NCBI GenBank assembly: GCA_001986395.2
Contig: MQVO02000004.1
Coordinates: 1,240,001-1,304,000, forward strand
DNA: 64,000 nucleotides
From: Irpex lacteus
Taxonomy: Eukaryota; Basidiomycota; Agaricomycetes; Polyporales; Irpicaceae
Direction: 5' to 3'
Position numbers and translations under genes: made by a program. Of the stretch, positions 23,070-34,351 are shown piece after piece; the stretch's first letter is position 1; each line of letters opens with the position of its first letter. The notes beneath the pieces were generated by a model, which searched no databases, was not told the DNA's origin, and saw only the letters and a program-made list of their open reading frames with translations.

Positions 23070-23637
23070 CTAGCAGATGGGGACGGTAATCAGCACTGAC
23101 GCTCAACGTACATCCGTGAACTGGAGGTGCCATCCAGCCCAAGCTCTGAGAGTCGACCAATGTACGGCATCCAGGCTTTGTAGAACAGCGAGTTGAGTAC
23201 TCACAGTGATGGATTGAGAGGATATGGGGCTCGGAGACGGTGCAGACGGTGAGCTCGACGTTCAAAACGACGAGCACGAACGCGCTAGGATGTAACCCTA
23301 ACCCTACATCTGCGGGGACACCCACAGTCACCCACAACGCGATCGCACCGGTCTCTTTTCTTCGACCGTAACATACGCGAACTGCTCTATGCCGAGCGTG
23401 CTACTATCATATTCATTGCGTTCATTATCCCAAAGATCCTTCATTGCACTCCCAATACTCAACGTTATTCAACGTGGCCTCGCAGCCCATGTTACTCGTG
23501 AAGTTGGAGCTATGAAGGCTACGTGACATCAAACGTCATAGAGGTTGAAGTATAAGTAAATTAAGCCTGCTCGACGATGGGGCATACAAGCAGTCTAGAT
23601 CTGACCTTTTCACCTCAAGCTACGGAACCTCAAGAAA
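23070..23637. other. Divergent promoter region EGD2/OBAP gene
   Basis: 568 bases without a supported gene. The EGD2 side holds a telomere-like box at 23294-23306. Confidence 0.45.
23294..23306 (-). promoter_or_regulatory. Telomere-repeat-like box upstream of EGD2
   Basis: On the + strand AACCCTAACCCTA, equal to two TTAGGG units on the transcribed-gene strand, about 225 bases upstream of the EGD2 start. It matches the Tbf1-type core known from ribosomal and snoRNA promoters in several fungi; its use here is inferred. Confidence 0.5.
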
Positions 23638-24495
23638 ATGGACACGGAGACGACTAGAGAAAGCTACCACTCCGCTGCCTACGTGACGGCGGGATCAGCG
23701 ATGATGAGCTTCGGCCCCATTAACAAAATACATCAGCATATATGCGCATTTCATGTATATGCGTAAGTGTTACCTTGACTCTTCGTTGTTTGATCTAACT
23801 CACGCACTTGCCATGCGTTTGTAGGTCGGATCCAAAGCGCCATGTTAGGGCGCACCATTTCTGCACCCATCGTTCTGCAGACTTTCACCAATGTATCATC
23901 TACGACTCCGGGGAGCCGGATGCGAGACTCATCGGAATTGAGTATATTGTCACAGAAAAGGTAATTCACTGCTATGCCTACTCTGTGTAGTTTCAAGCTG
24001 ATTGTAGCAGATGTTCGACTCTCTGCCAGAGGAAGAGAAGAAATACTGGCACTCGCATAAGTACGAGGTAAGCATGTGATAAGCCAACGTTCATTACGCT
24101 CGATTAACAATACTCTATAATAGGTTGAAAGCGGTCTGCTACAGCTTCAAGTGAAGACCGGTATACCAGTCAAGGCGACCGACGTAGCCGAACAGCCAGC
24201 GATGCTAGAACTGCAGCGAACGTACGGCAAGACCATACACACTTGGCAGTATGACATACATCCGGACCTCCCACTCGGACCTCCAAGTCTCATGATGGCG
24301 TACACGAAAGATGGTCAGGGACCTCCGCAGGATATGCTGCAAGCTAGAGATGAGGAGTTGGGTGCCTCAACGGAGGAGAAGCGTAAGCTGAGAGCGGTAT
24401 ACCTTCCTTCGTATGAGAAGGCAAAGGAGGCTGATCAGTGGGAGAACACCAGAAAAGGCATTGCGTTTGAGCCTGTAGAGAAAGAACTCAACTAA
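23638..24495 (+). CDS. Oil-body-associated-like protein (DUF1264)
   Basis: Member of the OBAP/DUF1264 family, which in plants associates with lipid bodies; the biochemical activity is unknown. Four exons, 23638-23762, 23825-23960, 24011-24067, 24124-24495; 229 residues. Family landmarks are [15 protein letters not shown], then [20 protein letters not shown] with conserved histidines and cysteines, [31 protein letters not shown], and [20 protein letters not shown]. The acceptor of intron 3 could also be three bases earlier, which would add one residue. There is no signal peptide or membrane span. TSC1 begins 159 bases downstream on the same strand. Confidence 0.9.
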
Positions 24496-24654
24496 TAAGT
24501 AGTACTGGGTAGTGGTGACATGATGCTGGGTACAGTAACGAAGAGCGTGTGTGTAGTCTTTAAATTCCAAGTAAAATCACAGACGCCGGCTATGCATGGT
24601 GGAGTAGCTTGCTCCGTAACTTTGCCCTTGACCGGCTTGACCACTCAGAAATTT

Positions 24655-27600
24655 ATGGCCGCTTCGTCTTCTGACATCTCACGACAACTACGGCTTTTAC
24701 TCGCAAATCCATCCGATGAACCATCCTTGTCCTCGTTCCTCGATAATGTTGACGCATTAGTCGCAGAATGCCTCCACACGGAGAATTCAGCCGGCGTGCT
24801 CGAGCAGCTTGAAGAAGACCTCCAGACTATTTACCACGACGTGATAGACCAGTCCGAGTCTTCACACAACAGGATTATACTCTCTGTGCTGTACCATTTA
24901 CGTCCAATACTTCCTTCTGTCTCCATTATCTCGACTTGGTTTGATCTTGTACTTCGACCTGCCCTCCGTGAACCAAAGCTCCCCGAGGAAACCGTCACGC
25001 ACGCCAAGGAGCTCATTGTATCAGCTCTTAGCCCTGTCAAGCAAGTCCGTGATGCGGTCTCAGACGACCCAGACAAGGAGAAGAGGAGGGAGAAGAGCAG
25101 AGAGTTCCGCCGGAGGCTGATGGAGCTTTACCTTCTGGACGCGTACAACGAGAGCTCAGGGGAGGAAGTGCTGGAGTGGGCGGAGCTGGACGATGCGCAG
25201 AAGGAAACGAAGGCATGCTGGAAATCTAACTTGGAAGATGTCCTTGTACGGGTGGGCTTGCAGCGACCGCAAGTGGGTCTGGTCTCAGTTCGGTCACTCT
25301 TTCGACCGCACGCTAAATCGCCTGCTTACGACCATAGGATCTACTCTCGGAGATATACCATTGCTTCGCCTCGTCGACGTCCCGTCTACAGCTGTTCATG
25401 CTACTCAATGCGTATACCTCTCAACCAGGTTTCCCAGCACATGCTGCTGTCCTTGCTGCGCACCCTCTCATGCAGAGCGTCATTAACAGCTTGACTCTGG
25501 ACAATTCGTCAACAGAGTGCACAATCGGGATAACTGTGGTTACCAAGCTTCTACCAATCTTCGCCGTCAAGGCCAGTGAAGACTTGAAACGGCTGTTACC
25601 TTCCTTTTTCTTCATATTAGGTCGGCTCGTTTGCTGGGAGACTCGACATCCCGAGTCATCATTACCTGCCCTGGCCTTGACAGGCGGGAGAGGCAAAGAT
25701 GTCAGCGATCTCTTAGAGCCTCCCATTGACGACCCCCACGACCCCGTGTCCATTTCGCACTTGCAAATCCGTCCAGAAGTCGAATGGGAACGGCTCGAAC
25801 AGACATTTACCGGTGCAACTTCGTCTCCCCCTCTTCAACACTACTTCGCATTCCTGTACTACCTCTTTCCTTGCAATACCCTTCGCTTTTTGAGAGCACC
25901 CGCCATATACCTTGAAAACAGCGGCCTTGAGAGCCCATATACCAAGAATTGGGAGGATGCGTTGGATGAAGACAAAATTCGAAGCAAGAGCGAGGTTAGT
26001 GCACAAAAGGTTACGAGGTGCTGCTGTACTGACTGAGAGTGAGCGCAGAGATTATTGCGCGGCCATGTTCTGCACCCTCTTCTCATCTGGCGGGATGCAG
26101 ACGCAGAGTTAAACCTCCCGGACGCTTGGGTACAATATAGTGTCGAACAAATTGTTGCCGAAGCGACGATGCTTGATATCCGCTCAGCGTCAATTGGACT
26201 ACGAGAACGGTTGACCCAGGAGGCGTTCACGAATGCAGTAGCACGGTCAAAAGCCGACGCTGAACCTGAACAACCTGCTCATGAAATATCCGACGAAATC
26301 GCTCCCTACACAGATCTCTCAACGTCCGTCGAGTCGTCAGGATCATCTGTCTTAGCTAGCCTACCGGCTGTTCATTCACCTCCGAACAAACTACAAATAT
26401 CATTACAAGATATGGTCTCGACTTCTATGGCTCTCAAGTCTGGTCTTGATCTCGAGATCCTTGACGGGCCTTCAGTGCCGGGGTGGCCTACGACTCTCAT
26501 GGAACACAAGTCACGCACACGGTCGCCTTCTCGGAAGAGCGTCGCAAGTGCCAGCGTGCGCTCTCCCTCGCCAGACCTGAACACCATTCATGAAGCATCA
26601 GGCCAGGAAGGTTCATCGCATGTGACTGCTGCCCTTGCAGGTCTACAGAGGGAGGTACTCATGCTCCGGTGTGAGCTGAACTTCGAGCTCTGGATGGCGA
26701 GGAACAACGTCAGGCATATCGGGCGGCTATATCAGGATCGAGTTGTTTCGCGCTTTGCAGAAGTTGAGCGACAAGGACTGGTAAGGGGTGTTTGTGCGTT
26801 GTATTGGATGGTATCTAACCATCATGGCTGCAGCACAACAAACTTCGAGGATACAAAACCGAGATTCATCGGCTACAGAAAGACTTGAAAGATCATAAGG
26901 AGCAGGCACTCGCGACGCGGAACGAATACGCCAATTGGAACCAAAAGCTGCAAGATAAGATCAAGGATTTCAGGCATGAGAAGAGCTCGTGGCAGACCGA
27001 GGCGACGGAGATGCGTGCTGCTCATAAGGAGCTTCAGGTATGGAATGACGGCACATCCCTTTTTTCAATTATTGACGCGAGACGATGTATAGGCAAGCTT
27101 CGCTGCACAAGGGAAACTCTTATCGGATGCGAACAGTAGGGTCTTCGCGCTCGAGACTCAGATAAAGGAGAAGGCGCACAAGGTGGATCGCTTACACGAC
27201 TACGAGAAGCAGATTGAACAGTTAATTGCCCTACAGCGGCTCTGGTAAGCTCATCGCTTTCGAACGTCGTTGAACTCGGGGCTCATTCTATGACTAGGGA
27301 AAGCGACGTGCAGAAGCTTAATGATCAGACAGAACTCTTACGGGCATGTGGGAGTGCGTATAAGAAGATGGAGCAACGTCTGGAAACTCTCGAGAAGACT
27401 CACGCTTTCTTGGAAGATCGAGACAGGTGAGTGGGCATGGTATTTCAGACGAAACCAGTATTCACAATTTTGGACAGGAAACAACGGCAGGAGATCACGT
27501 CGCTCGAGGCGAAGCTATCAATCTCGCAGAAGCAGCTCGCCGTCTCTCGAAAATCAGTGCCCAGGGGTGATTTGGCGTCTTACCGAGGGGAGATTCAGAG

Positions 27601-27772
27601 GCTGTCCGTGCTTAACAATCAGCTGCGCGAGAGGAATTCGGAGCTTCGAGAAGAGTTGGAAGAGTTGAAGGCGATGGTGGAATTACTGAAGCATCAGGTT
27701 AGCGGGCGACCAGGTGTTATTTCAGACCCACGCGCTTCGCCATTCATGGGCCCTACGGCGCTGAACATCTAG
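24655..27772 (+). CDS. TSC1: Hamartin/Tsc1 homologue
   Basis: Scaffold of the TSC complex, which with Tsc2 switches off Rheb and TORC1. Seven exons: 24655-25272, 25338-25994, 26049-26780, 26834-27037, 27093-27244, 27298-27426, 27478-27772; 928 residues. The N-terminal helical repeat region (to about residue 420) matches the hamartin core, including STWFDLVLRPALREPKLP, FMLLNAYTSQPGFPAHAAVL and SPPLQHYFAFLYYLFPCNTL. A serine-rich disordered stretch follows at about 500-600 (SRTRSPSRKSVASASVRSPS). The C-terminal third is a long coiled coil (LQREVLMLRCELNFELWMAR through ELREELEELKAMVELL). Two in-frame ATGs lie upstream of 24655, but they sit close to the previous gene. Tsc2 is not in the window. 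HSP90 follows directly. Confidence 0.87.
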
Positions 27773-27923
27773 TCATTTTGCTTTTGTCTTGCTTGGAATC
27801 TTTTGTACGAATGAACCTTGTAGCATACCCTTGTATTACGAGCATGCGACAATGTATTTTCTATCGCGTTCCGTGGGTGCTGTTACAACGAGGCTAATTT
27901 TGTCCCTAAAAGGTAATCATGCT

Positions 27924-27933
27924 AGAAGGTTCT
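27924..27933 (+). promoter_or_regulatory. Two-unit heat-shock element
   Basis: AGAAGGTTCT fits nGAAnnTTCn, an Hsf1 half-site pair, 260 bases upstream of the HSP90 start. Confidence 0.6.
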
Positions 27934-28000
27934 GTGGGCGCTTTGCAGCATCGCGTCGGTTCTTTGCCCTGTACGCGTCGAATCGAATATGGCAGAGAGT

Positions 28001-28015
28001 CGAAGCTTCGAGAAC
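28001..28015 (+). promoter_or_regulatory. Three-unit heat-shock element
   Basis: CGAAGCTTCGAGAAC contains GAA, TTC, GAA at exact five-base spacing, the minimum for trimeric Hsf1. It lies about 180 bases upstream of the HSP90 start and should drive heat induction. Confidence 0.78.
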
Positions 28016-28190
28016 CAGGTCAAAAACCATGTACTTAAAGACCGCGCCTCGCTTCAGCCCCCCTCGCTGCACTAGCTTTCTACCCTCACGACCTTTTCTC
28101 TTTTTCACGACCCTCATCACCACCCGTAAGTCATTCTCGCGTACTCTTAGCTCGCCACACACATCGTTGAACAACTCGCCACAGAACAAA

Positions 28191-30514
28191 ATGGCCGAGC
28201 AATTTGGATTCCAGGCCGAGATCAGCCAGCTTTTGGACCTGATCATCAGTAAGTAGCTTTGCTTATATCGCGAGCAAACCTTTTATTTACGCGTCGATTT
28301 TCAGACACCTTCTACTCCAACAAGGAGATCTTCCTTCGTGAATTGATCTCTAACGCCTCCGATGCCCTCGACAAGATCCGTTACCAGTCATTGACGGACC
28401 CCTCTGTCCTTGACTCTGGTAAGGATCTCTTCATCCGCATCATCCCCGATAAGGAGAACAAGATCCTCTCCATCCGCGACTCTGGTATCGGTATGACCAA
28501 GGCCGACATGGTCAACAACCTTGGTACGATCGCCAAGTCCGGAACAAAGGGCTTCATGGAGGCTCTCAGCTCTGGCGCCGATATTTCCATGATTGGCCAG
28601 TTCGGTGTCGGTTTCTACTCCGCCTATCTCGTTGCCGAGCGTGTGCAGGTCATCTCCAAGCACAACGATGATGAGCAGTACATCTGGGAGTCCGCCGCCG
28701 GTGGCACCTTCACCATCACCCCCGACACTGTCAACCCCGAACTCGGACGTGGTACCGAGATCCGTCTCTACCTCAAGGAGGATCAGCTCGAGTACCTCGA
28801 GGAGAAGCGTATCAAGGACATCGTCAAGAAGCACTCCGAGTTCATCTCCTACCCCATCCAACTTGCTGTGACCAAGGAGGTTGAGAAGGTTCGTCACACT
28901 ACGTTCGTTTATATCATAGCTTTACTGACTTCGTTTGCAGGAGGTTGAGGACGAGGAGGAGGCCAAGGAGGAGGACTCCGAGGACAAGCCCAAGATCGAG
29001 GAGGTCGACGATGAGGAGGAGAAGAAGGAGAAGAAGACCAAGAAGATCAAGGAGAAGACCGTTGAGAACGAGGAGCTCAACAAGACCAAGCCTATCTGGA
29101 CGCGTAATCCTCAGGACATCACCGCTGAGGAGTACGGTGCCTTCTACAAGAGCTTGACAAACGACTGGGAGGACCACCTCGCCGTCAAGCACTTCTCCGT
29201 TGAGGGTCAGCTTGAGTTCAAGGCTATCCTCTACGTTCCTAAGCGGTAAGCAGAACCTCTCTCACTATTATCATTCACTCGCTGACTCGTGATTGAACAG
29301 TGCTCCCTTCGACCTCTTCGAGAGCAAGAAGAAGCGCAACAACATCAAGCTCTACGTCCGCCGTGTCTTCATCATGGACGACTGCGAGGACCTCATCCCC
29401 GAGTACCTCAACTTTGTCAAGGGTATTGTCGACTCCGAGGATCTTCCTCTCAACATCTCTCGTGAGACCCTCCAGCAGAACAAGATCCTCAAGGTCATCC
29501 GCAAGAACATCGTCAAGAAGTGCATGGACATGTTCACCGAGATCTCCGAGGACAAGGACAACTTCGCCAAGTTCTACGAGGCCTTCGGCAAGAACATCAA
29601 GCTCGGTGTTCACGAAGATGCTCAGAACCGCAGCAAGCTTGCTGAGTTCCTCCGCTTCTACTCCACCAAGTCCACCGATGAGCAGACCTCGTTGAAGGGT
29701 AAGTCGCTTCTTACATGTTTTACTGTCTTGCGCTGTACTGACATGCACATCCTCAGACTACATCACTCGCATGCCCGAGGTCCAGAAGAACATCTACTAC
29801 CTCACCGGCGAGTCGCTCTCCTCCGTCAAGGAGTCTCCCTTCCTTGAGGTCCTCAAGAAGAAGGGCTTCGAGGTTCTCCTGCTCGTCGACCCCATCGACG
29901 AATACGCCATCACTCAGCTCAAGGAGTTCGACGGCAAGAAGCTCATCTGCGTCTCGAAGGAGGGCCTCGAGCTCGAGGAGACTGAGGAGGAGAAGACCGC
30001 TCGCGAGGAGGAGGCCAAGCAGTTCGAGGATCTCTGCAAGGCCGTCAAGGAGGCTCTCGGCGACAAGGTCGAGAAGGTCGTCGTCTCCAACCGTATCACC
30101 GACTCCCCTTGCGTTCTCGTCACCGGTACCTACGGCTGGTCCGCCAACATGGAGCGTATCATGAAGGCTCAGGCCCTCCGTGATTCCTCGATGTCCTCGT
30201 ACATGGCCTCGAAGAAGACGCTCGAGCTCAACCCCTCGAACGCCATCGTCAAGGAGCTCAAGAAGAAGGTCGCCGAGGACAAGGCTGACAAGTCTGTCCG
30301 TGACCTCACCTTCCTTCTCTTCGAGACCGCTCTCCTCACCTCCGGCTTCTCGCTCGACGACCCCACGTCGTTCGCCAAGCGTATCCACCGCATGATCGCC
30401 CTCGGTCTCGATGTCGATGACGAGGAGGAGGCTGCTGCTCCCGCCGAGTCCTCCGATGATGCACCCCCGCCTCTGGAGGCTGCCTCCACCTCCGCCATGG
30501 AGGAGATCGACTAG
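28191..30514 (+). CDS. HSP90: Heat shock protein 90
   Basis: Cytosolic ATP-dependent chaperone for kinases and receptors. Five coding exons: 28191-28248, 28305-28888, 28941-29245, 29301-29698, 29757-30514; 700 residues. The GHKL ATPase domain shows [54 protein letters not shown] and [12 protein letters not shown]. The acidic charged linker ([20 protein letters not shown]) starts exon 3. The middle domain carries [19 protein letters not shown] and [12 protein letters not shown] with the catalytic Arg. The C-terminal dimer domain ends in MEEID instead of the usual MEEVD TPR anchor. Codon use is strongly biased toward C-ending codons, which creates long but meaningless antisense frames. Expression is likely high and heat-inducible. 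Confidence 0.98.
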
Positions 30515-31000
30515 AGGGTTTCCGTCATGATAGAAGTGTAAAATTGTAAAATGTCGTCGTAGTTTGCTCTGCTGCATTGTATTCATAGTATTGCTTTGGG
30601 TATTGTCGTTGCGCATTTAATTTCTCATGTCACATACTTACATAGTACGCAATCGCATTTTTCTTTGTATCTCTAAGTACTTTGAACACGCGTAAGGTAC
30701 GAAGATCACTGAGCGAACGTCCTTGGGCGAGCAGATACTTTCCACGTTGATAATCGTTTTTGTTGGCTCAGTTCTTGCAGTAGTCGCGCCAAAGTCAAGT
30801 TTCAAGCTTCGATACGCACTCGACATTTGCCGCGGTCGAGTAAATTTTCATGTTCAGGCTGTCACACGCTGGCCCATGTAATCCGCACGGAGTTGGAGGG
30901 ATAGATGTCTCAGATAGCAAGGAAATGCGATAGGAAGCGTAATCGAGACGTGAAAAAATACATGCAGAGACAACCAGAGCCCTTCCGATTGCCTAGACAA
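30515..31000. other. Intergenic between convergent HSP90 and RPS21
   Basis: 486 bases containing both 3' UTRs; no other feature seen. Confidence 0.4.
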
Positions 31001-31458
31001 TTACTTTTGGTAAGACCAAACGTTGCGGAGGACTGCAAACACGCCAAATGGTCAGTATCCTGTATCACATTTCACGTAACTTTTGAGACTGAGTACGCAC
31101 GTCCCGCCTGAGTTGCCAATCGGTTCAGCGAATCGTCGCTCTCGCCCTGGGCGCGGACCTGGCCAGAGAGAGCGAAGACGGTGGAGGTGGAAAGAGCACG
31201 ACCGTTGGCGTCGACGTCAGCGACGGCAATCTGGACCGAAGCGTGGTCCTTGGAGGTGATGAGACGGTCTGAAAGTGACATTTATTCGTGTTAGCATGGT
31301 TCTGAGCCTGAGATCTTGTCTGAGCACGCACTGGTCGCCGCGCACTTGCGGGGGACGTAAAGGTCGACGAGGACACCCTAGAATTTCGCACAAGCTGCAA
31401 TCAGCACTTCATTCTCATTCTGTCCATCGAGCTAGGTACACACCTGATCGTTCTCCAT
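31001..31458 (-). CDS. RPS21: Ribosomal protein eS21
   Basis: Small-subunit ribosomal protein near the platform. Four exons, 31458-31444, 31377-31332, 31268-31101, 31032-31001; 86 residues, the usual length. The protein begins MENDQGVLVDLYVPRKCAAT, as in all eukaryotic S21. It continues NRLITSKDHASVQIAVADVD, then FALSGQVRAQGESDDSLNRL, and ends LLRNVWSYQK. Exon 1 holds only five codons. The gene is intron-rich for its size, which is common for basidiomycete ribosomal genes. Confidence 0.97.
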
Positions 31459-33688
31459 GGCGAGTAGTGAGGATTCTTGCGGCGGGGGCGGTCTGTGGTG
31501 GCGGTTACCAATTAAAGTTATGAGCTATACAGTACCAAGAGACCTTGTTTGTGCGTGTTTGATTCAGCGCTGACTTCAGCGCCTGTGGCGTAACTTACCA
31601 TGGGCGCTTTTTGCTGCTTCTCTCCAGCGCTCACTGTGGCAGCGGTGCCACAGCAGTGAACATACATGATATGTTCAACACCAAGTGCCAGATTGTCGTT
31701 GGCTTGTGTGTACTCTAGTGCCTCAAGTTAGTAGTGAGTGTATGAACTCTAAAACACAAATACGTACCCTACAAGAACTCATCATATCGTATTGGTTTCT
31801 TCAGCATCTCATGTCTCTGTATAGCGAAACCTGTACTCTATGGCTATGGCTGTTTTGTGACCATGCTCAAGAGCTTTGGGCCACGTGAATTCCAGAGCCT
31901 GATTTGCGAGTCCACATCATGCTGAGATCCTCGGGCCCGCTCTTGTAGCTGCACATCTCCTTCGGTTTGCGGTCACGAAGCATGTTGGCCTCTCCCAGAA
32001 CGTGCTGGGTACGCGTATATGCCAGAATCCAACCTCTGGAATGGAGCCAGGTCTGGATAATCACAAAGATAGGTCGAAAATTCCACCGATGAATACGCGC
32101 TGGCCGCCCCATGCCCGCTGCATTGTGCTCTCTGCAGCTTCGAGCTCCGTATATGCTGTCCAACGTGGTATTAACCTTCACCATGCTAGAACACACATTG
32201 ATTCTGTGAGTTGTGCTCGCTCTCCTAATTTACATGCTCGATGCTGACTCAAGCAACATCATTCACCAGGGACAGCTAGTGGTTACGGTCAATACTCAAA
32301 TGATGAGCCACGCCGTAGGCCCCGCCAGTTTTGTCTTTACTCCCTACCTGTGTTTCAGCATGACTGGGCTCCAAGTCAAATTCATGATTGAATAGACATG
32401 AAAACACGGGCGGCGTCTGAGTTTGTCATGTTCTTCCGAGTCGGGCGGCCCTCAGCCAGTCAGTCGCCTAGTTCCTAGATATCAAAGTCGGGCTACTGAA
32501 CGAGACGCGGATAGATCTTATGCCGCCCTCAAGAGGTCAGGTGAACGACCTCGAGTTCACGTTAACTCCCTATCGACCCTATTTGAGGTGAGGTCACGGT
32601 CACGCCGAGAGCCTTTCTTACTTCTAAAAATGGTAAGGCGCCCAAGTGGTGGCGTTGATGATCGGCTTATCTGCCCGTCCGAATGCCTTCACATATCTTC
32701 GCCGTGACTGTGACGGCTCCCCAACCACTCAAGCGAAAGGTTAACCAGTATATCCATGTGTGAAACTCTTATTATTTACAGCAACCCGAACTGTGATTTT
32801 ATGTCAAGCATGACTCTTCCTGTGGTCCGCTGGCCAGCAAAGTTACTAGTCGCCAGGAAGTAACGGCGAGCAGGGCATGTCACCCAGATAGTGCCAGCGG
32901 CTGTCTATGCAACGACTTGCCCAGATAGGCCAGTCGAAGAGGTGAATGTCTGTGCGGTAAGTTTTCTCACGCTATACTGATATGACTTGCGCATTAGAGT
33001 ATTTTGGTTGGGCAATTTAAAACGTTTTCTGCGAAATATTTGAGCTCCACCAGCCGTGTTCCGAGCAGCGCTTGGAGCGTAAATCTCGCGAATCTATGGT
33101 TTCCCACCAATCATAATGGCGGATAGCCAGCGTTGGCGCAACAACGGGGAAATCCGAGAGCTCCAACAATTTAGAAAAAAGCGTTTTAAAAACCCAACCA
33201 AAATACTCTATTATATCTCAACGAATCTCAGGTTTCATACGCCCTTTGCTTACTACAGGGCTCCCGACAGGCTCTCATGCTCAAGGTCTCGATTGCGCCG
33301 TATAATTCTCCGTCGGCTCTTCGCATCAGCGGCCATACAAGCGAAATGATCTTTACGTCTATGCCAGCCTTATGCAAGCTGGACCTGGTATCCTACACAA
33401 CTCCGCGCCCGGTGCTCTCACTACGCTCCAGCCAGGCTCCTCGCTTCCCCGGTTCCTTGAAACAAGCCCCATCTTGGAGCAGCGTATGGCGGGGCCCGAT
33501 AAATGCCCGTATGTAGGCGCGTATTGAAATACTGTGCGGAATCCTTACCGCTTGACTATGCAAGAGGATGGTATAAATACCGACCGCCTCTCGTCTGGGA
33601 AAACCAGAATCTGGCACATCGACTAGATTCTACACAATACTCTACGCTCACCAGCAACTTCCAAGTTATCTCCTTCAACCTCGACAAC
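31459..33688. other. 2.2-kb gene-poor interval
   Basis: The largest stretch without a supported gene. The left end is the RPS21 promoter, which includes three CAGCGC motifs around 31565-31630. The right end is the promoter of the secreted protein gene. Between them, frames are short and interrupted; the longest (minus strand, 31867-32196, 109 codons) has no motif I recognise. It could hold a non-coding RNA or a decayed gene, but nothing positive supports either. Confidence 0.4.
33572..33579 (+). promoter_or_regulatory. TATA box of the secreted protein gene
   Basis: TATAAATA about 110 bases upstream of the start codon at 33689, consistent with a regulated gene. Confidence 0.6.
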
Positions 33689-34351
33689 ATGCTCTTCACT
33701 TTCAACGCCCTCGTCGTCGCCACGATTGCTTGGCTTGCAGCTGTCGCTCCCGTCCAAGTACTCGCAGGTAGCGTCTGCGCCAGTGGTCAGATGGGTGAGC
33801 TTCCTGTATCACTTCCTCTAAAAGCTGTCTCTAACTGCGTCATAAAAATGTAGCCGTCGGCCAAGAATTTGTACGGTTCTGCAACCTTCGTCATTTTTGC
33901 TTTTCTCACTCATACTTCATTTCTCCCTCCGTCCATAATCTAAACAGCTCCAGGAAGTAAGTGATGACTCGCTATTGCTCTAACTGCCGCTAACATAGCT
34001 GTCTCTAGTTCACCGGCCCATCTGGCGCCTTCAACGTGTATGCTGGCTTCCTCATGGCCAACAACTGCGGGTTGATCTCCCAGAACGATCTGACCGAAGA
34101 CTCACACCAGCTTTGCAATGGCGGGTACTCCCACGGTGCGAGTGTCTCTTGCGACGGCAACCACAAGTAAGTACCTCACGGAACCATGACTGCACCGAAT
34201 AGAGTTTCTGACTATCACATAAAGTCCTGTTAGCGCAGTCGATACCAAAGGCCAGCACTGGCATTGCTCCACCAACAACGTCGGTACCGGGTGCAACACT
34301 GGAGGCTCTGGCGGAGCGTTCCGTGTTGTTGCCTGCTGCGATCGTAACTGA
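33689..34351 (+). CDS. Small secreted cysteine-rich protein
   Basis: Five exons, 33689-33794, 33854-33870, 33948-33956, 34009-34166, 34225-34351; 138 residues. Residues 1-26 form a clear signal peptide (hydrophobic LVVATIAWLAAVAP, cleavage after VLA). The mature part of about 112 residues has eight cysteines, enough for four disulfides, and ends in a CC pair (VVACCDRN). Conserved-looking patches are FTGPSGAFNVYAGFLMANNC and GYSHGASVSCDGNHNPVSAV. There is no transmembrane segment or GPI signal. Exon 3 is nine bases and adds Leu-Gln-Glu. I do not recognise a named family; it is not a hydrophobin, since the Cys pattern is wrong. A TATA box and the secretory signal suggest a regulated extracellular protein. 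Confidence 0.82.

Larger units (their letters stand above)
27773..28190. other. HSP90 promoter and 5' leader
   Basis: 418 bases from the TSC1 stop to the HSP90 start. It holds two heat-shock elements and, just before the ATG, a likely 59-nt leader intron from 28126 (GTAAGT) to 28184 (CACAG). Confidence 0.6.

Noticed and set aside
29753..30616. Long minus-strand frame (287 codons) antisense to HSP90, and similar ones at 28388-28897 and 29275-29748.
   Set aside because: They mirror the strongly biased codon use of HSP90; the translations are leucine/glycine/aspartate repeats without motifs.
31634..31653. Inverted repeat CTGTGGCA-GCGG-TGCCACAG upstream of RPS21.
   Set aside because: Eight-base arms with a short loop are expected about once per window by chance.
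31867..32196. Minus-strand frame of 109 codons in the 2.2-kb gap.
   Set aside because: No motif, no convincing splice partners, and atypical composition; may be a gene relic but cannot be supported.
32423..33349. Plus-strand frames of 77-94 codons in the gene-poor gap.
   Set aside because: No hydrophobic core, no motif, many interrupting stops around them, and no splice structure that extends them.
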